Shown in pieces: positions 10,362 through 19,345 of a stretch of DNA of 64,000 nucleotides. Position 1 is the first letter of the stretch. Every line of letters starts with the position of its first letter. This DNA comes from Gimesia maris (GTDB lineage Bacteria; Planctomycetota; Planctomycetia; Planctomycetales; Planctomycetaceae), in contig NZ_CP042910.1 of assembly GCF_008298035.1 (NCBI RefSeq), positions 1,446,001 through 1,510,000 on the forward strand, in the 5' to 3' direction. The notes below the pieces were generated by a model that saw only the letters and a program-made list of their open reading frames with translations, did no database searches and was not told the DNA's origin. Made by a program: the position numbers and the translations under genes.

Positions 10362-12539
10362 ATGAGCAGACAAGGTAAGGAAGCACGTTCAGTATCGCTA
10401 TTTCCCTTCTTAGCGGTCCTCATTTGTGCGATGGGTGCTTTGATTTTCCTGCTGGTCGTCACCACACGTCGCATCCGTCATCAGGCGATCATGCAGGTGC
10501 AGAAAGTCGTTGTGGAAGAGGTCGTCGAAGACGATTATTTTCCTCCCGTCATTTTCTCTGCAGAAGTTGAAGAACCAGCGCCGGCTGCCCCGATCGTCGT
10601 TCAGGTCGAAGAACCGGAAGTTACCCCGGAACCTGCGCCCCAGGTAATTAATCTGGCGCGGGAGCATGAAGAAAAATTAAAAGCACTCCAAGTGCAGAGA
10701 TCACGCAAGCTGGAAGACCTGAAAGCGCAGAATCTGAAACTGGTTCAATTGAAAAATGAATTGAACGAGTCTGAAGATCAGCTGAAACAGAGTGAGCAGC
10801 AGATATTGTCTCTGAATCAGAAAGACAAAGAACTGAATCAGAAAATGAATGCCCTGCAGAAGCAGAAAGCGCGTATTGCCGAAATGCTTCAGGAGGAATT
10901 AGAGAATCTGGAAGAGAAAAAACAGTCACAGAAAACGGCGCGCAGCAAGTATTCGATTATTCCCTATGATGGTCAGACGGGGACTGCGAAACGCCCCATC
11001 TTGATTGAATGTACCGATCAGGGGCTGACATTTCTGCCCGAAGGAATCACGTTAACTCCTGAAGACCTGAGGGAGTTCACACCCGGATACAATCCGTTAC
11101 TGGCAGGGACCCAGGCTTTGTTTCAGTACTGGAGAGCCAAAGATCAGGGGACGGGGAAAGAACCTTACGTGCTGATTCTGGTCAGACCCAGTGGCAGTGT
11201 GGGTTATTATGTTGCCCGCAAACTGTTAAATAATCTGGAACTGGATTCCGGTTACGAACTGATTGATGCTGACTGGGAATTCGCATTACCCGACAAAGAT
11301 TCCCGGGCCGAGCAAATCTGTCAGGAAGCCATTGATCGTGTATTGAGTGAGCGAAAACATCTGGTTTCTCAGTTAAGTCAGAATCAGCAGGGGACAAGTG
11401 AGAGACGTCTGCAGTTCGATGCACGAACAGGCATGGTGCGGGTCATTGAACCGGAAGAAGGTTCAGAGCGAGGCAGAGGGGGATCCGCAGGCTCGGGACA
11501 ACTTGCACAGGGTAAAAATGGTGCTGGCGCTTCCCGGTTCAGCGATGTATTAACACCCCGCCAGCAGATGGCGCGAGCCGAGCATTTATCAAAAGTGGCA
11601 GACCAGAAACATATTGTCTCGCAGGGGAGAGGCAGTCATGCCGGTGCAGAACATTCGGGGCTCTATTCCGGAACAACACCGGGAGGAGGAAAGGCACAGG
11701 AAAGTGGAATTGGAAATTTACCTGGCACTCGTCCTGGAGCAGAAGTTTATAACATTGACGAGTTAAAGGGTTCCTATCGTGACGGTGAAGGGTCTGGTCC
11801 GGGGGTCAAACAGGCTAAAGTGATTGGTCGTGACCAGTTAAAAGAAATGGCAGAGCAACATCTGGTAGAACTGGATCGCACGCAGTCAGGAAAGTCTGCC
11901 GGGGGAGAAGAAAAGCAGGGGCAATCTGAAGCACAAACTGATTCTCAAGCAGCAATGTCTCAAAATCGGGTGATAGAAAATCCGTTTCTGAAAGAGGGGA
12001 CGCAGACTGGCACCAGCGCCTCTCAGCAGCAGTCCTCAAACGCAGAAGCAATGCCGCCGAATCAATTTCCTCAGGCACCAGGTCAATCAGCGCGGGGGGC
12101 TGGCAACGCCAATTCGATTTCGCTGCATCGATCCCATAAATCTGCCAGACAGTCAAACATGGATTCGCAGAATCGGCAGTGGGGGCCTCCTCAATCACGG
12201 TCGGGGATCGGTTTTGAGCGGGAAATCACTGTTCAAATCGGTGCCGACAGAATCATTGTTGGAGACGAGAAGGTGATTGCCGTAGATCAGGGCATTTCAC
12301 CAGAAAGACTGTCACAGACGATGATGGTTGCCATGGATCAATATGTCACATCCTGGGGACCTGCTCCCAAAGGCTTTTACTGGGTTCCCACCCTGCAGTT
12401 TACGGTCAGCCCGGGGGGCAACCAGTACTATGAACGGCTGAAATCTTCTGCACACAAAATGGGACTTCAGAGCGAAGCGAAATTCACATTGGATCCCCTG
12501 CCGGGGGCTTCCTCCCTCTCAACTGTGAAGGAGCAATAA
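10362..12539 (+). CDS. ExbD/TolR-like single-span protein with large variable region (partner 1)
   Basis: A 725-residue protein with a short cytoplasmic N terminus and one membrane span near residues 12-34 (FPFLAVLICAMGALIFLLVV), the topology of ExbD/TolR/MotB. The rest should lie in the periplasm: a Pro/Glu-rich stretch, a coiled coil (about residues 98-190), a folded module (about 212-311), a long low-complexity Gly/Gln/Ser-rich linker (about 365-610) and a second folded module at the C terminus (about 620-718). The two modules resemble each other and the single module in the next gene. The acidic residue normally found in the ExbD/TolR span is absent. The gene lies 65 bases after the channel gene and one base before partner 2. 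Confidence 0.78.
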   Translation: MSRQGKEARSVSLFPFLAVLICAMGALIFLLVVTTRRIRHQAIMQVQKVVVEEVVEDDYFPPVIFSAEVEEPAPAAPIVVQVEEPEVTPEPAPQVINLAREHEEKLKALQVQRSRKLEDLKAQNLKLVQLKNELNESEDQLKQSEQQILSLNQKDKELNQKMNALQKQKARIAEMLQEELENLEEKKQSQKTARSKYSIIPYDGQTGTAKRPILIECTDQGLTFLPEGITLTPEDLREFTPGYNPLLAGTQALFQYWRAKDQGTGKEPYVLILVRPSGSVGYYVARKLLNNLELDSGYELIDADWEFALPDKDSRAEQICQEAIDRVLSERKHLVSQLSQNQQGTSERRLQFDARTGMVRVIEPEEGSERGRGGSAGSGQLAQGKNGAGASRFSDVLTPRQQMARAEHLSKVADQKHIVSQGRGSHAGAEHSGLYSGTTPGGGKAQESGIGNLPGTRPGAEVYNIDELKGSYRDGEGSGPGVKQAKVIGRDQLKEMAEQHLVELDRTQSGKSAGGEEKQGQSEAQTDSQAAMSQNRVIENPFLKEGTQTGTSASQQQSSNAEAMPPNQFPQAPGQSARGAGNANSISLHRSHKSARQSNMDSQNRQWGPPQSRSGIGFEREITVQIGADRIIVGDEKVIAVDQGISPERLSQTMMVAMDQYVTSWGPAPKGFYWVPTLQFTVSPGGNQYYERLKSSAHKMGLQSEAKFTLDPLPGASSLSTVKEQ

Positions 12540-12540
12540 C

Positions 12541-13689
12541 ATGAGCCGCCGTGCAACACAGGGAGAAACAGGATTCGGGTCAGATTCATTTCTTGACATC
12601 GTAGCCAATATCGTCGGGATTCTCATTATTCTGATTGTGATTGCGGGCATCAAGATGAGCCAGGCACCTGTGATGGTGGCTGAGAATCAGGAAGCGATCC
12701 CTCCCCAACCGGAAATTATTGATCAGGATCTGGAAGCTTTTCTGCCAAAGATTGTACCAGAACCACCTCAGTCTCCCGTACTGGCTTTAGAACCGCAGGA
12801 ACCAAAACCGTTCGTGCCTCAGAAACCAAAAATAATTTATCAGCAACCCTCACAGGAACTTCTGGATGAAGTCCAGAAAATGGAACTGGAACTGGCACGA
12901 CTGGATCAGGTGATGCAGAGCCGGAAGGCGGGGGCCGCTGAAATTAATGTCAAGAAACAGGAGGTCAGCGGCAAAGTACTGTCGATGGTGGCCCAGGTCA
13001 ATCAAAAGAGCGATCAACTGGAGCAGGAGTATCGACAGTTGTTGAGCCTGGTTGATACGACCAGAGAGACGAAAGACCGACTGGAACGCGTCGTGGCGCA
13101 GGCCCGTAAGGTTTCTGAGCCACAGGAACAGATCAAGGAATTAAAGCATCGTTTAACGCCAGTCAGCCAGCTTGTCACAGACAAAGAATGGCACTTTCTG
13201 CTTTCAGAGAATCGTGTTTCCTATGTCCCCATCAATGAGTTGCTGCTGGAACTGAAAGACCAGGTGATGAAACGCGGAAGCTGGCTGGCGAAGTACCGGG
13301 AACATCACGGGAAAGTCGGGCCTTATCGCGGCTATACGATGGACTACATTGTTGAACGTCAGGCTTTATCTGCTCTTGATCAGTTGAGTAACGGGGGTAG
13401 CGGCGGATTTCGTGTCGGCGTCTCCAAGTGGGAAATCAGTCGCAGTGATGATATTGCCGGCGAGGATCTGGCGCAGGCGATGCAGAACAACTCGGAGTTT
13501 TTCCAGGCGCTCACTGATATCGGCACCGGGTCAACACTCACCTTCTGGGTGTATCCCGACAGTTTTGAACTGTACCGCAGTCTGCAGAAACATGCCCATT
13601 CGCTGGGATACCAGGTAGCTGGACGACCGTTGCCGTTTGGAGTCCCCATTGCCGGTTCACCTGCGGGTACCAGGTCAGCCGGACAATAA
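12541..13689 (+). CDS. ExbD/TolR-like single-span protein (partner 2)
   Basis: A 382-residue protein with one N-terminal span near residues 17-38. The segment FLDIVANIVGILIIL holds Asp19 at the start of the span, in the place of the essential aspartate of ExbD, TolR and MotB, so this protein is likely the proton-handling partner of the channel. A Pro-rich linker, a coiled coil (about residues 105-200) and a C-terminal folded module (about 217-370) follow. The start ATG is one base after the stop of partner 1, with AAGGAG about 8 bases upstream, so translation is probably coupled. No OmpA-type peptidoglycan-binding motif is visible, unlike MotB. Confidence 0.8.
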   Translation: MSRRATQGETGFGSDSFLDIVANIVGILIILIVIAGIKMSQAPVMVAENQEAIPPQPEIIDQDLEAFLPKIVPEPPQSPVLALEPQEPKPFVPQKPKIIYQQPSQELLDEVQKMELELARLDQVMQSRKAGAAEINVKKQEVSGKVLSMVAQVNQKSDQLEQEYRQLLSLVDTTRETKDRLERVVAQARKVSEPQEQIKELKHRLTPVSQLVTDKEWHFLLSENRVSYVPINELLLELKDQVMKRGSWLAKYREHHGKVGPYRGYTMDYIVERQALSALDQLSNGGSGGFRVGVSKWEISRSDDIAGEDLAQAMQNNSEFFQALTDIGTGSTLTFWVYPDSFELYRSLQKHAHSLGYQVAGRPLPFGVPIAGSPAGTRSAGQ

Positions 13690-13721
13690 CGAGCGCGTTC
13701 ACATCAGTCTGGTGAGTCAGG

Positions 13722-14585
13722 CTAATACAACAGAGTGGCCAGTCGACGACGGTAGGTACTCACCAGGGCAGATTGCGGTCCCAGAATATCAAAGATCCGC
13801 AACATCGTTGCTTTGGCTTCCGCACCGGCTCCTGTTTTATCCTGTTCTATTACCGACAGACAGATTTCCAGAGCTTCCTCATGCTTGTTGGAAATCGCCA
13901 GCGCGTCTGCGAGTCCGATTTTCAAATCTGCGTTTTCTGGATCTGCCTCAAGTGCCGCGCGAGCGGCTTCGACGCCACCTGCCTCTTCCGCAGCGGCTTG
14001 TAACTCAAGTTGTGACTTGATCTGTTCCGCTTCCGGTTCCAGAAAACCGCGTTTCTCAAGCTCCTCAATGATATGCGCGCTTTCATCAAAGCGCGACTGT
14101 TTTGCCAGGACAGCCGCCATGCGTAATTTGATGACGTCATTCGCTGGTTCCAGATCTAACGCTTCTTTGTATTTTATTTCTGCAGAAGCCAGGTCGGAAT
14201 CTTCCAGAATCTGTCCTTCCTGCAGGAGCATGTCTACCTGTGAAGGCAGAAGATTGGAAATCCATTCCCGCAGTGATTCTTCCGGGAGAATTCCCTGGAA
14301 GTGATCGACAGGTTGTCCATTTGCAAAAGCGACGACCATGGGAATCGATTGCACGCGAAACGCTGCTGCCAGATTCTGCTGTTCATCGATATTGATTTTA
14401 GCGAGAATGAATTTTCCCTGATATTCTTCTACCAGTTGATCCAGCAGGGGGGCCAGTTGCTGACACGGTCCACACCAGGGTGCCCAGAAATCGATGATAA
14501 TCGGGATCTGTTCCGACTTTGAAATCACTTCGGTTTCAAAGTTTTCTTCGGTAATATCAATGGTCCAGGCTGAGTTTGCTGACAT
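13722..14585 (-). CDS. Thioredoxin-TPR protein (CnoX/YbbN-like co-chaperone)
   Basis: Residues 1-110 form a thioredoxin domain with the active site WCGPC (Cys38 and Cys41). The rest, about residues 120-285, is TPR-like helical repeat. This domain order is that of E. coli CnoX (YbbN), which guards substrates for chaperones under oxidative stress. E. coli CnoX lacks the normal redox pair, whereas this protein has an intact CGPC and should be redox-active. The ATG at 14585 was preferred to an in-frame GTG at 14609 because AAGGA lies 8 bases before it. It is the last gene of a minus-strand operon, 62 bases after the pterin synthase-like gene, and ends 32 bases from the convergent ExbD-like gene. 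Confidence 0.88.
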   Translation of the reverse strand: MSANSAWTIDITEENFETEVISKSEQIPIIIDFWAPWCGPCQQLAPLLDQLVEEYQGKFILAKINIDEQQNLAAAFRVQSIPMVVAFANGQPVDHFQGILPEESLREWISNLLPSQVDMLLQEGQILEDSDLASAEIKYKEALDLEPANDVIKLRMAAVLAKQSRFDESAHIIEELEKRGFLEPEAEQIKSQLELQAAAEEAGGVEAARAALEADPENADLKIGLADALAISNKHEEALEICLSVIEQDKTGAGAEAKATMLRIFDILGPQSALVSTYRRRLATLLY

Positions 14586-14647
14586 TGTTTTGTTCCTTGG
14601 CTCGTTCACGCTTGAAAGCGGCTGCGAGTTGACTGGGAGTATGGATA

Positions 14648-15145
14648 TTATGCGACAGGCAGCTTACAGATGGCCCACTGTCCAAAATTTTCTTCGACTT
14701 CGATCTGTACCGATTCAATCTGGTTTGCTGCATTGGATCCTATCACAGTCAGCAGTTGCTGGCCAATCCAGTGAGCAATCAATTCGGCTGTGGTGTTTTC
14801 CACTGGGAGTAAAATGCAGTCCTCACGAGGAAAGACCCAGCGGCGGTTTTCAAAAGTAGCTTCGACTTCCTGGTTCTGCTCTCTGACATGGATCTTCGGA
14901 TGTAAAGTCGGCAGCAGGACCCGATGGTCCAGGGCATCAACGGTTTTCTGCAACTGATCGCGAAGTGCGATGAAGTCAAATACATAGCCGTTTTCATCCA
15001 GAGGTCCGGTCAGCTCGGCCGCGACACGCCAGTTGTGGCCGTGCAGCCGCTCACAGATGTTGCCGTTAAAGGTGATAAAGTGTGCTGCACTGAAAACCAG
15101 ATGATCTTTGGTGACTCGCACCTGGTACCGGGCAAATTTATTCAT
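14648..15145 (-). CDS. 6-pyruvoyl-tetrahydropterin synthase / QueD family enzyme
   Basis: A 165-residue T-fold enzyme. Zinc ligands are His22 (SAAHF), His35 and His37 (LHGHNW), and the likely catalytic Cys31 lies in CERLHGHNW, the same arrangement as in QueD. The Asp-His pair at residues 73-74 (ALDHRVL) and the glutamate in LPVENTTAE complete the active site. The family converts dihydroneopterin triphosphate to 6-pyruvoyl- or 6-carboxy-tetrahydropterin. The residues alone do not tell queuosine from pterin cofactor synthesis. The upstream COG1767 gene, with which it shares an 8-base overlap, favours a role in a methanopterin-like cofactor, but that is inference. About 165 residues is longer than typical QueD (about 120), due to an insertion near residues 80-105. 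Confidence 0.87.
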   Translation of the reverse strand: MNKFARYQVRVTKDHLVFSAAHFITFNGNICERLHGHNWRVAAELTGPLDENGYVFDFIALRDQLQKTVDALDHRVLLPTLHPKIHVREQNQEVEATFENRRWVFPREDCILLPVENTTAELIAHWIGQQLLTVIGSNAANQIESVQIEVEENFGQWAICKLPVA

Positions 15146-16043
15146 GTTGAAACTTTAAATTCAGGTACTGATGAAATTGTGGAGGAATCTTTTCTCTTAT
15201 TGTACCGGGGGCAGGGGCAGGAATAAAACCATCCCGCATTGCGACAAACAGTGTTGCCACAATCAGATCTGCTGTTGTGCCGGGGTTTCGCTGGTTCCCC
15301 TGTGCACGCAACCAGGAATCAAATTCCTCGAGATGGTTTGTTCGCACTGCTGACTGCAGGACAGCCCGGGCACGACGCGATGCTTCTTCCGCTTGATCTC
15401 GACCCAGCTTTCTGGCAATTAATGTATCAGGAAAGTCAGCCATCAGTCGCAGTTGTAAACGAATGATGGCGGCTTCCCAGCAGTCTGACTCTTCCCAGTA
15501 TTCCGTAATTGCAGGGACACCCGTATTTAGAATGATCTGAAAGTCAGTAGCGTATTCGTGGGCAATCGAGTCTCGTTCCGCAGCGAGGCACATAGCTTCC
15601 CGCAATGTTTCCTTCGGTTCCTGCGAGATATCTGCGGACTCTGTCGTTCCCATTCCTCCAGGATTAGCCAGCCGGATTGCTTCATAAACCGCGCGGGCAT
15701 CTTCGGCGGAGAGCGCGTGTAAAATGCGGTGGATTCCTTCTGAAATTTTTAATGCAGCAGGAATACGAGTCAGGGGAGCCAGCAATAAAACGATACCCAG
15801 ATTAGAATTACTGGGGACTGTTTTTTGTGTTTCCCTGATGCAGGCCAGTGCAAGCTCTCCGGTAGGCACTGCGATGGATTGAGTCAGTAGAGGAGCGATC
15901 ACCGCTGCTGATTTCAGAAAATCGGCATAGCTCAAATCGGGAAAAGAGGCTGCCGGATGCACGTTTCCCGGTTTTCTGGCGGTGGCTTCCATTACGCATG
16001 CCAGATAGCACCAATGCTCGAGTTGATGATTATTTTGACTCAT
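15138..16043 (-). CDS. COG1767 triphosphoribosyl-dephospho-CoA synthase-like protein
   Basis: The N-terminal motif ATARKPGNVHP and the following helical pattern are typical of the CitG/MdcB (COG1767) family, which transfers a triphosphoribosyl group to dephospho-CoA. No citrate or malonate lyase genes are nearby, so the classical prosthetic-group role is unlikely. Members of this family also occur in the tetrahydromethanopterin-linked C1 gene sets of methylotrophs and planctomycetes, where their exact reaction is not established as far as I know. The ATG at 16043 (301 residues) was preferred to an in-frame TTG at 16085; no strong ribosome binding site is present. The stop codon overlaps the start of the pterin synthase-like gene (ATGAATAA), which suggests coupled translation. 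Confidence 0.82.
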   Translation of the reverse strand: MSQNNHQLEHWCYLACVMEATARKPGNVHPAASFPDLSYADFLKSAAVIAPLLTQSIAVPTGELALACIRETQKTVPSNSNLGIVLLLAPLTRIPAALKISEGIHRILHALSAEDARAVYEAIRLANPGGMGTTESADISQEPKETLREAMCLAAERDSIAHEYATDFQIILNTGVPAITEYWEESDCWEAAIIRLQLRLMADFPDTLIARKLGRDQAEEASRRARAVLQSAVRTNHLEEFDSWLRAQGNQRNPGTTADLIVATLFVAMRDGFIPAPAPGTIREKIPPQFHQYLNLKFQHE

Positions 16044-16207
16044 GAGGCCCGACTCGATTGATGGTGATCCGCTTTCTGCGTACAACAGTATGTAAAGAGT
16101 CTTAAGTATTCTGTTGGAATTCCCCGTCGTGGTTTCATTCTGCAGGATGAATCCGGAGAAATGAAGTCTCTGATCCCCCGATCTTCCCAGGTAACAGGAA
16201 TTGTTTC

Positions 16208-17119
16208 ATGAGTCCTTCCCTTGAGCGTCAACAACTGCAAACCGTGCATATCGTCCCGCTGACTGCATTTGATCAGCACGATCAGATCAATCTGGATCAG
16301 CAGGCAGCGCACACCAGAAAATTATATGAAGCGGGAATGCGAGTCTATTTACCGGGGGCAGGTACCAGTGAGTTTCATAGTCTGTCACCTGAGGAAATAG
16401 TCCAACTGGTCAAATTGACCCGTGAAGTGACTGGACCGGAGACATTGATCTTTGCCCCCATTGGTTACCAGGTGAAAGTAGCCCGTCAGACGGCCATTGA
16501 CTGTCTGAAAGCGGGCGCAACCGGAATCATGTTTATGCCGTTCGCGCATCCTTACATGAGTGACCGGGGGGCGGAAGAATATTACCTGACGGTGATGGAT
16601 GCTGTTGATTGTCCAACATTGTTCTATAAAAAAGCGGATATTCCCAGTGATGAACTGCTGCTGAAACTGGCCTCTGATTCCCGTTCAGTGGGAGTGAAGT
16701 ACTCGGTGAATCAGATGCATCAGTTTCGTACGACTGTAAATGCAGACTCACACGGGCTGGAGTGGATTTGCGGGTCGGCTGAACGCTTTGCCCCTTATTA
16801 TATGCTGGCCGGATCTGGTGGCTTTACGAGTGGCGCAGGCAATGTCTGTCCGCGACTGTCCCTGGCGATGCATGCTGCTTTCCACGTGGGGAATTATGAG
16901 GAAGGCATGCGGATTCAGCAACAGATTCTTCCCATTGAAGATTACCGGGCGCGTGCCGGGGACAGCTTCAATATCAGCATGCTGAAATATGCGATTACAC
17001 TTACAGGGGCCGATTTTGGACCGCCACGGGCACCGCAGCGGACACTGACGGGAGAGCAGGAAGCAGAGATTCGTCAGTTGATGGAACCCATTCTGACGGC
17101 CGAGGCAGATCTCGCCTGA
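16208..17119 (+). CDS. Dihydrodipicolinate synthase / N-acetylneuraminate lyase family aldolase
   Basis: A 303-residue class I aldolase of the DapA superfamily (TIM barrel). The Schiff-base lysine is Lys164 in VGVKYS and the conserved tyrosine is Tyr140 in LFYKKAD. The substrate-carboxylate motif, GTTGE in true DapA, reads GAGTSEF near residues 50-56, so the substrate is probably not pyruvate plus aspartate semialdehyde. A sugar-acid aldolase or dehydratase is as likely. It is transcribed divergently from the COG1767 gene and stands alone, ending in a strong terminator shared with the EF-G gene. No sugar-acid genes lie next to it. Confidence 0.85.
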   Translation: MSPSLERQQLQTVHIVPLTAFDQHDQINLDQQAAHTRKLYEAGMRVYLPGAGTSEFHSLSPEEIVQLVKLTREVTGPETLIFAPIGYQVKVARQTAIDCLKAGATGIMFMPFAHPYMSDRGAEEYYLTVMDAVDCPTLFYKKADIPSDELLLKLASDSRSVGVKYSVNQMHQFRTTVNADSHGLEWICGSAERFAPYYMLAGSGGFTSGAGNVCPRLSLAMHAAFHVGNYEEGMRIQQQILPIEDYRARAGDSFNISMLKYAITLTGADFGPPRAPQRTLTGEQEAEIRQLMEPILTAEADLA

Positions 17120-17152
17120 AGATGTATTGTTCTGCAAATTATGAGATACAAT

Positions 17153-17187
17153 AAAAAAAGCCCCGTTTCGTAAAACGGGGCTTTTTC
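17153..17187. terminator. Bidirectional intrinsic terminator
   Basis: AGCCCCGTTT at 17159-17168 pairs with AAACGGGGCT at 17173-17182, flanked by a run of A before and a run of T after. It works in both directions and separates the convergent aldolase and EF-G genes. Confidence 0.92.
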
Positions 17188-17200
17188 GTTATCTTCAGAA

Positions 17201-19345
17201 CTAGGCGGTTGCCATACGTTCTTCTTTTTCTTTCAGGCGACGTGCTACGACTTCTTCCTGAATGTTTCGAGGCACCTGAGCGTAACGGGAGAATTCCATA
17301 CTGAATCCACCTTTACCCTGTGTCATCGAACGCAGTTCATTGGCGTAGTCAAACATGCTTGCCAGTGGTACTTCAGCGATGAAAGTACTGGTCCCCATGC
17401 GTGTTTCAGAAGTGTTGATCACACCACGTTTTTGTGCAATATGTCCGGATACCGGACCCTGATATTCTTCAGGGACTTCCACTTCCAGTTTCATGATGGG
17501 TTCCAGCAGAGCCATGTTAGACTTCTTCAGTGTTTCACGCATACAGTTGAAACCGGCAACGTTAAAGGCCATTTCTGATGAGTCGACATCATGGTATGAA
17601 CCATCAGACAGAGTGGCTTTGACGCCCACCACTTCGCACTCGCAAAGCGGACCTTTTACCAGAGCACGCTGGAAGCCTTTATCGACAGCAGGAATGTATT
17701 CACGGGGAATACGGCCCTGGCTGATGTTGTTAACAAATTCATAAGCATCGCCGTCGGTTTCCACCGCCATAGGCTCAATCTTACCAACCACATGAGCGTA
17801 CTGACCGGAACCACCAGTCTGCTTTTTGTGCTTGTGGTTGTATTCCACGGCAATCGTTGGTGTTTCACGGTAAGCAACACGTGGTTCACCAATGATACAC
17901 TCTACTTTGTATTCACGCTTGATACGTTCAATGTAAACATCAAGATGCAACTGACCCATTCCAGCGATGATGGTCTGATTGGTTTCATCGTCTGTCATCA
18001 CGTGGAAGGTCGGGTCTTCGCGGTTGAAGCGTTGAATGGCTTTGGCCAGTCGGTCTGCACCATCCCGGTCGAGTGGCTCGATCGAAAGACGAATCACTGG
18101 TTCTGGTACAAAAATACTTTCCAGAGCAAAGTTAACGTCACCACTACAGAACGTATCCCCGGAGGCACATTCCATTCCGACGGCAGCAATGATGTCACCG
18201 GCTTCACCACAGTCGACATCTTCACGACTGTCTGCGTGCATACGGACCAGACGGCCGAATCGCGTGGAATTACCCGTTCGTGTATTGATATAGCTTTGAC
18301 CTTTTTCAAGCTTGCCCTGGTAGATACGCATGTAGGTCAATTGTCCGAATGTTTCATCGACAATTTTGAACGCCATGGCAACCAGAGGTTTGTCTGAAGA
18401 GTGCGACAGTTTCGTACGGAACGAATCACTGCTGGTATCTTCGGCACCTTCTTTGATCGCCTTCTGTTGTGCATCCAGGTCGATCGCAGTGATTTCGCGG
18501 TCGAGCGGACTGGGCAGGAAGCGAACGACTGCATCCAGCAGAGTCTGCACACCTTTGTTCTTGAAAGCAGTTCCCATCATCACGGGAGTGATTTCGTGAG
18601 ACAGTGTGGCTTCGCGAATGACCTTGTAGATGTCTTCGACAGGCACGTCAGCTTCTTCCAGCAAAGCAACCATCAGGTCATCGCTGAACATGGAAAGTGT
18701 TTCCAGCATGTTCGCGCGGGCTTCTTCTGCGGCAGCTTTGAACTGTTCAGGAATGTCCCCGAAGACTTCGGTTTCGCCCTGCTCACCGGTGTAGGTAATG
18801 GCCTGCATGGTCACCAGGTCAACCACACCTTCGAAATGAGCGCCTTCGCCCATGGGAATCTGCAGCGGCAGTGGCACGACATGCAGTTTATCTGAAATCT
18901 GTTTGATCACGCTGGCAGAGTCGGCTCCGGTACGGTCCATCTTGTTGATGAAAGCGATACGGGGAACCTTATAACGTTTCATCTGGCGGTCGACTGTCAG
19001 TGACTGACTCTGAACTCCACCGACTGAGCAGAGTACGAGGATCGCACCGTCAAGTACACGGAGACTACGTTCCACTTCGACAGTAAAGTCAACGTGACCT
19101 GGAGTATCGATGATGTTGATCGTGGTGTCTTTCCACTGCACCTGTGTGGCAGCAGACGCGATGGTAATTCCTCGCTCGCGTTCCAGATCCATACTATCCA
19201 TCGTAGCGCCACCATCGCCGCCTCGAACTTCACGAACTTTGTGAATTCGTCCTGAGTAGTACAGAACTCGTTCGGTAAGTGTGGTTTTACCAGAATCGAT
19301 GTGAGCCGAAATTCCAATGTTTCGATACTTGTCCAGATTTTTCAT
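17201..19345 (-). CDS. fusA: Elongation factor G
   Basis: A 714-residue translocase that moves tRNAs and mRNA through the ribosome using GTP. The P-loop is AHIDSGKTT (residues 14-22), where most bacterial EF-Gs have AHIDAGKTT. RGITI (switch I), DTPGHVDF (switch II) and NKMDRTGAD (G4) follow. Domains II-V are complete, with domain IV marked by [14 protein letters not shown] and the C terminus by [19 protein letters not shown]. The serine in the P-loop and the overall sequence resemble the spdEFG1 group described for spirochaetes, planctomycetes and some deltaproteobacteria, from which mitochondrial EF-G1 is thought to derive; that placement needs a tree. No Shine-Dalgarno is evident. It lies downstream of pyruvate phosphate dikinase, after a terminator, so it is likely transcribed separately. 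Confidence 0.95.
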   Translation of the reverse strand: MKNLDKYRNIGISAHIDSGKTTLTERVLYYSGRIHKVREVRGGDGGATMDSMDLERERGITIASAATQVQWKDTTINIIDTPGHVDFTVEVERSLRVLDGAILVLCSVGGVQSQSLTVDRQMKRYKVPRIAFINKMDRTGADSASVIKQISDKLHVVPLPLQIPMGEGAHFEGVVDLVTMQAITYTGEQGETEVFGDIPEQFKAAAEEARANMLETLSMFSDDLMVALLEEADVPVEDIYKVIREATLSHEITPVMMGTAFKNKGVQTLLDAVVRFLPSPLDREITAIDLDAQQKAIKEGAEDTSSDSFRTKLSHSSDKPLVAMAFKIVDETFGQLTYMRIYQGKLEKGQSYINTRTGNSTRFGRLVRMHADSREDVDCGEAGDIIAAVGMECASGDTFCSGDVNFALESIFVPEPVIRLSIEPLDRDGADRLAKAIQRFNREDPTFHVMTDDETNQTIIAGMGQLHLDVYIERIKREYKVECIIGEPRVAYRETPTIAVEYNHKHKKQTGGSGQYAHVVGKIEPMAVETDGDAYEFVNNISQGRIPREYIPAVDKGFQRALVKGPLCECEVVGVKATLSDGSYHDVDSSEMAFNVAGFNCMRETLKKSNMALLEPIMKLEVEVPEEYQGPVSGHIAQKRGVINTSETRMGTSTFIAEVPLASMFDYANELRSMTQGKGGFSMEFSRYAQVPRNIQEEVVARRLKEKEERMATA

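Noticed and set aside
8818..13689. Zorya anti-phage system
   Set aside because: The channel tail resembles ZorA, but there is no OmpA-type ZorB, no ZorC/ZorD helicase or nuclease gene, and no other defence gene around.
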